Positions 8,052 through 15,703 of a stretch of DNA of 64,000 bases are shown here, piece by piece. The stretch comes from an uncultured Bacteroidia bacterium (GTDB lineage Bacteria > Bacteroidota > Bacteroidia > Bacteroidales > F082), in the NCBI GenBank assembly GCA_902786745.1, contig CADADR010000002.1, positions 124,001 to 188,000 on the forward strand, read 5' to 3'. Under the pieces are notes generated by a model. The model saw nothing but the letters and a program-made list of their open reading frames with translations, made no database searches and was not told the DNA's origin. The translations under genes were made by a program, and so were the position numbers. Positions within the stretch are counted from its first letter, which is position 1; each line of letters starts with the position of its first letter.

Positions 8052-9760
8052 CAGTTCTTCTTGTTTTCTTCGGTTAGGGTTTTCTTGAGTTTCAGCAAGG
8101 CCACCTTGGTTTCGGCTGTGGTTTCGCCCAATAGCGACGCAATCTCTTGAGCCACACGCATTTGCTTCTTGATGACCTCATCAGTCGTGGTCAAGGTTTC
8201 CATCTTCACCTTCATGATGCGGTTTTCGTAATCGACCGAATCAGTGACATCTTTCAGGATGCCGAAGATGACATTTTGCCCATCCAGGTAATTGATTGAC
8301 ATGTCGATGTATTTACCAGTGGCGGGGATGTGCGTCTGCTCGCAGGTGATGTGCTTCTTCTGTGTGTAGGCGTTGTAGAATTCAATGGGACTGAAGAAGT
8401 CCGAGGCGGGACGACCTTTGGCGTTGGGATCGTCGATACCCAAAAGTTCCCTGCCTTTATTGTTAATTTCCAAGATATTGAGATCGGAGTCAAGCACGAT
8501 GATGCCTTCAGGGCTGTTTTGGATGACCTCGAAGGAGAGTGATTCGGCACGCTGGCGCATGTAAGGCAGGCAGATTTCGATGTCGGCATAGCCGTTGTAC
8601 ACCGCCCAAGCTTTCTCGCGGCAAGTGGCATAGCCGCATGAACCGCAATTCAGTTCATCTTCGGGTTTCATCTTACCGGTCTGGTGCAGGATGGCCTCAA
8701 TGTCGCGTTCGCTGGCAGCCATGCTGTGGCTGCGGAGGCGCGGATGTGCGGCAGCCAGGCTTAAGTCGAGCGGGCTGTCGTCTTGCGGTCCGGTCAGGGC
8801 TTGTTTCTCGCGGCTGACATATTTGCGCACATCGGCAGTGGCCTTGATGGAGCCACCTTCTTTAACCAACGAGCAAGGTCCATTCACACAGGCGTCAACG
8901 CAAAGGTTGATTTCCATCACCACATGGTCGAGATGCTCAATGTGTTCCAAAGCCTCGACACACTTCTTCGGGCCGTCGACGGCGATATATTCGTAGCCCT
9001 CGGGTAGCACGGGGAAGGAGTTGATGATACCTTGTGGTATCGGGTATTCCTTGGCGAGGTTGGGCGTTCCGTTTTTCTTGTTGAGGCTGAGGTTGGTGAT
9101 TTCGTCGAGTTTGATGTTCCTCTCGTCGAAGAGTGCCACCACATCCTCGAAGGTCAGCACGTGGTCAATCAAATGACATTCATCGGCTTCACGCTTCTTG
9201 GCGATGCAGGGACCGATAAAGACGATTCGGGCATCGGGGTGTTGCTTCTTGATGATTTTGGCATGGGCCACCATTGGTGAGTCAACAGGAGCAAGGTATT
9301 TGAGTGCCTTCGGATAGTATTCCTGAATCATGCGGCAAGCGGCAGGGCAGGCCGAGGTGATGAAGTTGGTGAATTCGCCCGTCTTGAGCAGACGTGCATA
9401 TTCCTTGGTGACAGCTTGTGCGCCAACGGCAGTTTCTTCTGCATCGGCGAAACCCAACTTGGCTAAGGCCAATTTCATCACGCCAAAGTCGGTGAGGCCG
9501 AAGCTTGATATGAACGATGGGGCAACGCTGGCAATCACCTTTTCGGTGCCAGCCAACATTTGTTTCACTTCTTCCAGTTCGCTGTGAACGATCTTCGCAT
9601 TTTGGGGACAAGCCAGCGTGCAGTGGCCGCACAAGATGCAGCGGTCTTCAATGATTTCGGCCTGATGGCCCTTGACGTCGATGGCTTTTACCGGGCATTC
9701 GCGAAGGCATTTGTAGCAATCCTTGCATCTCGCATTGCGAAACTCTAAATATTTCGACAT
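8051..9760 (-). CDS. hydS: putative sensory [FeFe]-hydrogenase with PAS domain
   Basis: 569 aa. Order: two 4Fe-4S motifs (residues 12-22 and 41-51), an H-cluster domain, a further four-cysteine Fe-S motif (CGSCGYATC with a later cysteine), then a PAS domain near 405-520 and a short helical tail. H-cluster motifs are TSACP at 135-139, IGPCIAKK, and C-VDA-C. The proton-relay cysteine of catalytic enzymes is alanine here (A137) while the cluster ligand C138 is kept. This is the hallmark of the slow HydS-type sensors. The PAS domain and the coupled phosphatase support a role in sensing H2 or redox state. The gene symbol follows family usage. Confidence 0.85.
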   Translation of the reverse strand: MSKYLEFRNARCKDCYKCLRECPVKAIDVKGHQAEIIEDRCILCGHCTLACPQNAKIVHSELEEVKQMLAGTEKVIASVAPSFISSFGLTDFGVMKLALAKLGFADAEETAVGAQAVTKEYARLLKTGEFTNFITSACPAACRMIQEYYPKALKYLAPVDSPMVAHAKIIKKQHPDARIVFIGPCIAKKREADECHLIDHVLTFEDVVALFDERNIKLDEITNLSLNKKNGTPNLAKEYPIPQGIINSFPVLPEGYEYIAVDGPKKCVEALEHIEHLDHVVMEINLCVDACVNGPCSLVKEGGSIKATADVRKYVSREKQALTGPQDDSPLDLSLAAAHPRLRSHSMAASERDIEAILHQTGKMKPEDELNCGSCGYATCREKAWAVYNGYADIEICLPYMRQRAESLSFEVIQNSPEGIIVLDSDLNILEINNKGRELLGIDDPNAKGRPASDFFSPIEFYNAYTQKKHITCEQTHIPATGKYIDMSINYLDGQNVIFGILKDVTDSVDYENRIMKVKMETLTTTDEVIKKQMRVAQEIASLLGETTAETKVALLKLKKTLTEENKKN

Positions 9761-9771
9761 ATCGTTCTTTT

Positions 9772-10071
9772 TTAGATTTCAATCAGCGGATAGATTTCCT
9801 TAACAAAAAGCTCTTCTGCGTTGTCTTTGGTGACATTGTGCAAAAGCAAGAAGCCGTCTTCGGTGCTGATGCTGGCTTTTTTCATCATGTTTTCAGGGAT
9901 GTCGTCGGTTTTTATGTTCACGCCTTGGGCGCAATGGCCGAGGCAGAAACTGGCTTGCAGTTCGACCAGGTCTTCAACGTCATACTTCTTGAGGATGTCT
10001 TTCATAGCTAGAATGACATCGTAGGAACCTTTTAGGTGGCATGAACTGCCAACGCATACTTTAATATTCAT
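9772..10071 (-). CDS. thioredoxin-like 2Fe-2S ferredoxin, HydC/NuoE C-terminal type
   Basis: 99 aa. The family signature is visible: CVGSSC near residues 6-11 and CLGHC near 43-47, which together hold one 2Fe-2S cluster on a thioredoxin-like fold. It is the first gene of the sensory-hydrogenase operon, 11 bases before hydS. It probably passes electrons between NAD(P)H- or ferredoxin-linked partners and the hydrogenase, but no flavoprotein partner is encoded in this operon. Confidence 0.8.
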   Translation of the reverse strand: MNIKVCVGSSCHLKGSYDVILAMKDILKKYDVEDLVELQASFCLGHCAQGVNIKTDDIPENMMKKASISTEDGFLLLHNVTKDNAEELFVKEIYPLIEI

Positions 10072-10152
10072 TTTGGGTTAGTTTTAAAGGGTTGTTTTGT
10101 TTTTGAACGATTATTTCTTGCTTTTGTTGTAGTGCCGTTTAATAATTTTAGT

Positions 10153-10183
10153 ACGGGTGGCCACTATTTTTGTGGTCACCCGT
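10153..10183. terminator. hairpin after the alcohol dehydrogenase gene
   Basis: A 12-base stem (ACGGGTGGCCAC and near-complement, one G-T pair) with a seven-base loop, 22 bases past the alcohol dehydrogenase stop. The minus-strand downstream sequence is AT-rich but has no real T-run, so it may be a weak terminator or an mRNA-stabilising hairpin. No clear promoter was seen between it and the operon starting at 10071. Confidence 0.5.
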
Positions 10184-10204
10184 AAGTTTAAATGTTATAT
10201 CAAC

Positions 10205-11422
10205 TCAAAAATTAACTTCGGTATCGTAGTAGCAGCACTTCAGCAGTTCTTCCATCTCCTTTTGCGTCGGGATGCGCGGGTTGGAACCTGTGCAGGCGTC
10301 GCCGATGGCGTTCTTGGCGATTTCGGGCAGCCTTTCAAGGAACACATTTTCAGGCACAAAGCCTTGTTCGCAAGGGTAGGAGTCTGCACCATAGTTCTTG
10401 ATGCAGTGTGGGATGTTGAGGTCGTCGTTCATCTTGCGCAGAGCGGCGATGAGCAGGGCCACCTTCTCGTCGTCGTTGCTTCCTCCAAGGTTCATATTGT
10501 CGGCGATGACACCGTAGCGTTGCTTGGCCTCAGGATTCTTGGCGTTGAAGGCGATTACCTTGGGCAGATACATGGCGTTGGCGGCGCCGTGGATGATGTG
10601 GGCACCAAAGTCAGCGAACGCGGCACCTGTCTTGTGAGCCATTGAGTGGACAATACCTAATAGAGCGTTGGAGAAGGCCATGCCGGCGAGGCACTGGGCG
10701 TTGTGCATCTCGTTGCGGGCGGTCACGTCGCCATTGTACGAGTTCACCAGATCTCTTTGGATCATTTTGATGGCATGCATGGCCAACGGGTCGGTGTAGT
10801 CGCAGTGGGCGGTCGAGACGTAGGCTTCGATGGCGTGAGTCATGGCGTCCATACCTGTGTGGGCGACCAGTTTCTTGGGCATGGTCTGTGCCAAGGCCGG
10901 GTCAACGATAGCCACATCGGGCGTGATTTCAAAGTCGGCGATGGGGTACTTGATGCCCTTGGCATAGTCGGTGATGATGGAGAAAGCGGTCACTTCGGTG
11001 GCTGTGCCTGAGGTGGACGAAACGGCGCAGAAGTGAGCCTTGGTTCTCAGTTTGGGCAGGCCGAACACTTTGCACATGTCTTCGAAAGTGGTCTCAGGGT
11101 ATTCATATTTAATCCACATGGCTTTGGCTGCATCGATGGGTGAACCACCGCCAATGGCCACAATCCAGTCAGGTTGGAACTCACGCATCACGGCGGCACC
11201 GTTCATCACGGTTTCCACCGACGGGTCAGGCTCGATGCCGTCAATCACTTTCACTTCCATGCCGGCTTCTTGCAGGTAGGCAATGGCCTTGTCCAAAAAA
11301 CCAAAGCGTTTCATGCTTCCTCCGCCAACGCAGATAACAGCGCGTTTTCCAGTGAAGGTCTTCAATGCTTCTAAAGCGTTCTCACCATGATAAAGGTCTC
11401 TCGGTAATGTGAATCTATTCAT
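10205..11422 (-). CDS. iron-containing alcohol dehydrogenase
   Basis: 405 aa, normal length for group III alcohol dehydrogenases. Seen: the NAD(P)-binding segment GGGSPIDAAK near residue 95, the region GTATEVTAFSI, and the histidine-rich metal site around MAHKTGAAF and HIIHG. The enzyme reduces aldehydes such as butyraldehyde or acetaldehyde to alcohol, regenerating NAD+. It lies next to rex and upstream of the sensory-hydrogenase genes, in the same direction. A GATAA-n4-TTATC palindrome at 11505, also present before rex, suggests Rex control. Exact substrate cannot be told from sequence. Confidence 0.92.
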   Translation of the reverse strand: MNRFTLPRDLYHGENALEALKTFTGKRAVICVGGGSMKRFGFLDKAIAYLQEAGMEVKVIDGIEPDPSVETVMNGAAVMREFQPDWIVAIGGGSPIDAAKAMWIKYEYPETTFEDMCKVFGLPKLRTKAHFCAVSSTSGTATEVTAFSIITDYAKGIKYPIADFEITPDVAIVDPALAQTMPKKLVAHTGMDAMTHAIEAYVSTAHCDYTDPLAMHAIKMIQRDLVNSYNGDVTARNEMHNAQCLAGMAFSNALLGIVHSMAHKTGAAFADFGAHIIHGAANAMYLPKVIAFNAKNPEAKQRYGVIADNMNLGGSNDDEKVALLIAALRKMNDDLNIPHCIKNYGADSYPCEQGFVPENVFLERLPEIAKNAIGDACTGSNPRIPTQKEMEELLKCCYYDTEVNF

Positions 11423-11504
11423 TTTTATGGGTTTTAATTTGGTTAATAAATTTATATCTGTTTTGTCGGTTTGTGTTTGATTGTTTGTTTTTCTGAATCT
11501 ATCC

Positions 11505-11518
11505 GATAATTGTTTATC
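11505..11518. promoter_or_regulatory. candidate Rex operator upstream of alcohol dehydrogenase
   Basis: GATAATTGTTTATC, about 83 bases before the start codon at 11422. Its outer halves GATAA/TTATC match the palindrome in the rex leader at 12244-12257. Two copies next to a redox regulator and a typical target gene make an operator plausible, but the sequence differs from the classical Rex consensus. Confidence 0.4.
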
Positions 11519-11580
11519 TATTTAAAAAAATCTACTTTAGCATTTACGTATTATTGCTCGTTGAAAGAAAAACATGTTGT

Positions 11581-12240
11581 TTACTTGTTGTTGTTCAATT
11601 TGTTTGCAAGCTGCTGTGATAGTACCGCCAAAGAGGAGGGGAGGTTCTCGTTTTTCACGAGGATGCCTTTTGGCACGTTGAGTAGGGTGAAGGCAAAGTT
11701 CCAGATGGCAAGGATGCCGCATTCCACCATTTGGTCGCACACGCTTTGGGCTTGGTCGGCGGGCACGGTGATGATGCCGATTTTGACGCCAGTGCGTTTG
11801 ATGTAGCTCTCCATCTTTTCCATAGGAAGGATATATTTACTCCCAATTTGGAGACCAACTAGGTTGGGGTCTTTGTCGAATCCAACAGTGATGTCCAAAC
11901 CCATGCTCGAAAACTCCTTGTTGGTCAGGATGAGACGACCGAGGCTACCCACACCCACCAATATGGCTTCGTCAACTTTATTATACCCCAAAAACTCACT
12001 TAAATCCTTTAATAAGGTATCGATTTCAAAACCTGCGCGAGGCTTTCCTTCCACGCTACTCACACCCGACAAGTCTTTGCGAACCAAAACAGGGTTGAGG
12101 TTGAGGCTTTGTGCAATGGCTGCGGCAGAAACATATTTCTCGCCAATCTGCTGCAGCTTGTTGATATGGCTGTAGTAGAGCGGCAATCGGCTTAAAGTCG
12201 ATTTGGGAACCACTAGGGAGGTGTTGTGTTGCGTTGCCAT
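11581..12240 (-). CDS. rex: redox-sensing transcriptional repressor Rex
   Basis: 219 aa, usual length. Residues about 15-60 are the winged-helix DNA-binding domain (RLPLYYSHINKLQQIGEKYV and VLVRKDLSGV). The following Rossmann domain begins VGVGSLGRLIL and binds NADH/NAD+. Rex represses fermentation genes when NADH is low and releases DNA when NADH is high. Neighbouring alcohol dehydrogenase and hydrogenase operons are classic targets. A 15-base inverted repeat and a 14-base palindrome upstream suggest autoregulation. Confidence 0.95.
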   Translation of the reverse strand: MATQHNTSLVVPKSTLSRLPLYYSHINKLQQIGEKYVSAAAIAQSLNLNPVLVRKDLSGVSSVEGKPRAGFEIDTLLKDLSEFLGYNKVDEAILVGVGSLGRLILTNKEFSSMGLDITVGFDKDPNLVGLQIGSKYILPMEKMESYIKRTGVKIGIITVPADQAQSVCDQMVECGILAIWNFAFTLLNVPKGILVKNENLPSSLAVLSQQLANKLNNNK

Positions 12241-12243
12241 TAC

Positions 12244-12257
12244 GATAAATATTTATC
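12244..12257. promoter_or_regulatory. 14-base perfect palindrome in the rex leader
   Basis: GATAAATATTTATC is its own reverse complement and sits three bases before the rex start codon, downstream of the predicted transcription start. The same outer halves occur upstream of the alcohol dehydrogenase gene. Probably a regulator site for rex. Confidence 0.45.
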
Positions 12258-12273
12258 TATTTGTTTGATGGTG

Positions 12274-12325
12274 CAAAAATAGTGCATTATCTGATATGTA
12301 GTATCAAAAAAATGCACTATTTTTG
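12274..12325. promoter_or_regulatory. 15-base inverted repeat carrying mirrored -7 elements upstream of rex
   Basis: CAAAAATAGTGCATT at 12274-12288 is repeated as an exact inverted copy at 12311-12325, with 22 bases between. Each arm contains TATTTTTG when read outward, matching TAnnTTTG. The left arm would serve rex (start 12240) and the right arm would fire toward the subtilase 3' end. A TTTG lies 23 bases upstream of the rex -7 element, slightly wide. It may be an operator overlapping the promoter; a terminator for the subtilase gene is less likely given the AT-rich stem and large loop. Confidence 0.55.
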
Positions 12326-12365
12326 AATTATTTTATATGTTGTTGAGTTTCTGCTTGATATATAA

Positions 12366-14624
12366 TCAAGGTACCAACTCAAGTTCAATGCCAACACTCC
12401 AAGGTGAGGGTTGGTTGTTAGTGCTGCCAATCAAGAAGTCGTCTTTTGTGATGACGGGCGACAAGCGATAGCTGCCATAAACGCCGATATTGAGCATGTT
12501 GGCGATGCTGTAGCTAACGCGAGTTGTGGCACCATATTCGAAGAGGTTCATGGCTTTGCAGCGTCTAAAGTCGGTATAGACTTTATTATCATAAGGTTGA
12601 GGGGCGAGTACCTGTCCATTGTCATCAAGCCAGGTTACATTGTCGATAAGCAACACACGCCGTGTGATGTTAATGCCTCCGTATGCACCCAAATCCCAAT
12701 TGATGCCAATCCGACGAAACATAATTCGCTGAAGTGCTTCAACACGGAACTGCATTTGTTTTATTTGAGTCTCTCTATTGTCAATGCCTAAACTGTTTCT
12801 GGAATAAAACCTATTAAAATCCAGTCCATATCCAAATCCAATTTTATATGTTTTGCCATATAATGCTCGGCGACCGAATGCAAAGTGTTCATTGAAGCCT
12901 GTTTTTATATTGTTGCCAAGGATACTAGTTCCATTCCAAATGTCAGTGCCGTAATTGAGGTCATATTGGAAATAGGTAGTTTTCTGCCATCCTTCATTTT
13001 TCACCTTTTTAAATGTGCCGTTTTGGCTGTTTCTGTATTGGGTCAGCAAGTTAATATCGTCACCGTTGCCCGAGATGGGACAGGCATCGTAGAAACCATT
13101 ATAGCTGACGTTGAGTTTTTTGCCTAGACCAAAGTCCTTGTTGTTCAGTTTGATGCCTGTTGAGTCGGGATGCACCTTATAATAACCGAGCAGCACGCCA
13201 TCGGCACCTTCCACGTTGATGAAAACATCCTGGTTTTCGATGACCTTCGGGACGACAATCTTCACGCCGTCCTTCTCCTGCACGAGGTTGAAGGAACGCT
13301 CGGCGGGGTTCAGGTCACCCGTGAAATAGGCGGCTTGAGGAACGCCGTAGCCAAAGGCATAATCATAATAAGGATAGAGATCGCACGATTTTTGGATTTC
13401 AGCCTTCATCTGTAAGGCGGTCAAGTCGCGTTTGGTCTGCCAGGCACAGGCGCAGAAACCCGCCGTCAGAGGGCTAGCAAACGAAGTGCCAAAAGCAGAG
13501 GTAAAGCCTCCGCTGGGTTTGGCCACTTGGGCTTCGCCGAAGGCCACCACATCGGGTTTGCGGCGCTTGTCGGCAGTGGGGCCATAAGAGCTGAAAGATA
13601 TATGGCGATATTCTTTTAGGTTGGCATCAATGCCACCCACGCAAATCACGTTTTCAGCATCGGCAGGGGTGATGATGGTCATCCAACGGCTGTCGTCGCC
13701 TTCGTTGCCGGCGGAGTTGCAGATCAGGATGCCTTTCTCAACAGCTTTGTTGGCGGCTTTAGCCACGTAAGAAGTGCCGTCCATGTCCTTGGTCCAGTGG
13801 CGGTCCTTGCCATAGCCCAGTGAGCTATTGATGATGTCGGCACCATTCTTGTCGGCCCATTCGGCGCCTTGTGCCCACCACACCTCTTCCTTAAAAGGCT
13901 CCGGTTCGATTTCGGTGCGGGCCAGCAGGAACTCGGCGCCTGTGGCCAGACCGAGCTTCTGACCATCCTCATTGATGCCTGCAATGCAGCTCAACACCAT
14001 AGTGCCATGCGTGTTCCAGCCGTATACGTCCTCCTTTTTGTTGGGGAAGTTGTAGGTCTTGATAATCTGATGGTTATCGCGGAGATGCTGGAAAGCGGGG
14101 TGGGTGTTCACCTTCGGAAAGCCACCGTCCATGACGCAGATACGCAGGCCCTTGCCATCGATGCCTTTGTCGATGAAATGCTGTCCTCCAAAACGCTTCA
14201 CTTGGTCGGTGAGGATATCCTTATTGTCTTCCTCCATCTCCTTGAACTCGGTCTTAACGTTGGCAACCGTCCCGTTGGAAACGATTTCCTGTACACGAGC
14301 CACGAAAGGCAGTTGGGCGATCAAGGCGGCATTGTCGTCGGTAGCTTCGATGCCGATAGCATTGAGCCAGCGCGACTCGCCGAAGACCTCAGTGGAGTAG
14401 GAGCCTACTGTGCCGACATAGCTGTCGTTCAGTGGGTAGTTGCTGATGTCATAAAGGTCGGCGCCGCATTTCTGATAGCGTTCGATGGCCTTAGCATCGA
14501 AGTAGGAATAGGGGTCGAATTGGGTGTCGTTTTTGTCGGTGAAGAACACCCAGAAACACTTGTCTTGTGCCATAGCCACGCTGGAAATCAGGGCAAAAAT
14601 GGCGATGAATAAATTTTTTCTCAT
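12366..14624 (-). CDS. exported subtilisin-family (S8) protease with C-terminal barrel-like domain
   Basis: 752 aa. A signal peptide ends at AMAQ near residue 19. The S8 catalytic triad is visible in order: Asp in CVMDGGFP, His in NTHGTMVLSC and Ser in GTSFASPLTAG. After a propeptide-like N-terminal region and the catalytic domain (to about residue 430) comes a small sandwich-like segment. The final ~240 residues are rich in alternating aromatic and polar residues (YKIGFGYGLDFNRFY, ISI-like strands) and end in VGIELELVP, as in outer-membrane barrels. No T9SS sorting domain is seen. The C-terminal part could anchor the protease in the outer membrane; this is inference from strand pattern only. 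Confidence 0.88.
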   Translation of the reverse strand: MRKNLFIAIFALISSVAMAQDKCFWVFFTDKNDTQFDPYSYFDAKAIERYQKCGADLYDISNYPLNDSYVGTVGSYSTEVFGESRWLNAIGIEATDDNAALIAQLPFVARVQEIVSNGTVANVKTEFKEMEEDNKDILTDQVKRFGGQHFIDKGIDGKGLRICVMDGGFPKVNTHPAFQHLRDNHQIIKTYNFPNKKEDVYGWNTHGTMVLSCIAGINEDGQKLGLATGAEFLLARTEIEPEPFKEEVWWAQGAEWADKNGADIINSSLGYGKDRHWTKDMDGTSYVAKAANKAVEKGILICNSAGNEGDDSRWMTIITPADAENVICVGGIDANLKEYRHISFSSYGPTADKRRKPDVVAFGEAQVAKPSGGFTSAFGTSFASPLTAGFCACAWQTKRDLTALQMKAEIQKSCDLYPYYDYAFGYGVPQAAYFTGDLNPAERSFNLVQEKDGVKIVVPKVIENQDVFINVEGADGVLLGYYKVHPDSTGIKLNNKDFGLGKKLNVSYNGFYDACPISGNGDDINLLTQYRNSQNGTFKKVKNEGWQKTTYFQYDLNYGTDIWNGTSILGNNIKTGFNEHFAFGRRALYGKTYKIGFGYGLDFNRFYSRNSLGIDNRETQIKQMQFRVEALQRIMFRRIGINWDLGAYGGINITRRVLLIDNVTWLDDNGQVLAPQPYDNKVYTDFRRCKAMNLFEYGATTRVSYSIANMLNIGVYGSYRLSPVITKDDFLIGSTNNQPSPWSVGIELELVP

Positions 14625-14701
14625 AAAAAAATCAAATTTGCTGCAAAGATATGGTTTTATTTTCTATTTTTGTGGCAAATAACGCTTAAACTAATACGAC
14701 T

Positions 14702-15037
14702 ATGGAAAACTTGACCAAAGAAAAATTCGAAATTTTCATGATGCTCTGTGCATCTGGAATTGACGGCAACATTTCCATGAACGAGTTGGAACGCATCTGT
14801 TTGCAGTTCGACGAAAAGAGTTACAATGAGGTCTTCGAGGCTTGGAAGTCGATGACGAGTCCGGCATGGCTCAGCTTCTTCAAGGAGCACAAGGACAAGT
14901 TCCTGAAGACGGAAGAAGATAAAGCCGCATTTTTGGCCGACCTCAACGACATTGTTTCCGCTGATGATGGCGAGACCAACCTCAAGGAGAAGAACTTCAT
15001 GAAAGTGCTTGAGATGCTCATCAACGACGAGCTTTAA
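14702..15037 (+). CDS. small helical protein, TerB-like
   Basis: 111 aa, predicted all-helical and acidic. The segment GIDGNISMNELERIC and a later DDGETNLKEKNFMKVLEML resemble the paired helical motifs of TerB-like proteins, and superficially EF-hands. It starts 77 bases from the divergent subtilase gene and ends before a strong terminator, so it is a single-gene unit. Function unknown; TerB relationship is a guess from pattern. Confidence 0.65.
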   Translation: MENLTKEKFEIFMMLCASGIDGNISMNELERICLQFDEKSYNEVFEAWKSMTSPAWLSFFKEHKDKFLKTEEDKAAFLADLNDIVSADDGETNLKEKNFMKVLEMLINDEL

Positions 15038-15055
15038 GCCCATTCTCAGCCTCAA

Positions 15056-15108
15056 AACGCCCTTTTCTAAATTAGAACGATTCTAATTTACGATAAGGGC
15101 GTTTTTTT
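15056..15108 (+). terminator. strong Rho-independent terminator
   Basis: A two-part stem: outer AACGCCCTT/AAGGGCGTT and inner TAAATTAGAA/TTCTAATTTA around a three-base loop, followed by seven T. It ends the small TerB-like gene and isolates the hydrogenase promoter. Confidence 0.92.
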
Positions 15109-15175
15109 GTTTTGTAAAGGACTATAAAACAAAGTGGTAGAAAAAAGAAAAACCCGAAAAAATCTTTCCTTATTA

Positions 15176-15207
15176 TTTGGAATGAGCACTTATTTTTCCT
15201 AAATTTG
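15176..15207 (+). promoter_or_regulatory. promoter of the HydABC operon
   Basis: TTTG at 15176-15179 and TAAATTTG at 15200-15207 with 20 bases between, a full match to the Bacteroidetes primary sigma consensus. The leader before the first start codon is about 77 bases. Confidence 0.85.
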
Positions 15208-15290
15208 CAGCGTTTTTTGAGAGGCGTGTCCTTTTGGAAGACAAACGAGAGAAATCAACTCAATAAAATAACCATAAAAATAATCATTCT

Positions 15291-15680
15291 ATGGCAAAAG
15301 TTAAGTCTTTAGCAGAACTGAAAGCTATGAGAGAAAAGCTTCAGTCCACCCTTGACCTTCGCGAGAAGAGCAACGATCCCGACTCTTTGGTGCAAATTAA
15401 GGTCGCAATGGCTACCTGCGGTATCGCCGCCGGTGCAAAACAAGTTATGGAACACATGATGGAGAAGGCCGATGAGCTGAAGCTCGGCATCGTCTTCACC
15501 CAGACCGGCTGCATGGGCTACTGCCACGCCGAGCCGACCATCGAGGTGAAGTGCCCTGGCAAGGACCCGATCGTCTTCGGTCATGTCGACAACAACCGCG
15601 CTGACGAAATCCTCACCAAGTATGTGATGAACAACGAAATGGTGGAAGGCGTCATCCCCGTGAATTACGAAACTATCTAA
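15291..15680 (+). CDS. 2Fe-2S thioredoxin-like protein of the bifurcating hydrogenase operon
   Basis: 129 aa. A helical N-terminus (about 1-40) precedes a thioredoxin-like 2Fe-2S domain with cysteines in ATCGIAAG and TGCMGYC. It is the first gene of the hydrogenase operon, 23 bases before hydB, and has the composition of HydABC-associated small ferredoxin subunits. It probably forms part of the hydrogenase complex as an electron carrier. Confidence 0.85.
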   Translation: MAKVKSLAELKAMREKLQSTLDLREKSNDPDSLVQIKVAMATCGIAAGAKQVMEHMMEKADELKLGIVFTQTGCMGYCHAEPTIEVKCPGKDPIVFGHVDNNRADEILTKYVMNNEMVEGVIPVNYETI

Positions 15681-15703
15681 TAATTTAATTCGGAGGAATT
15701 TAT

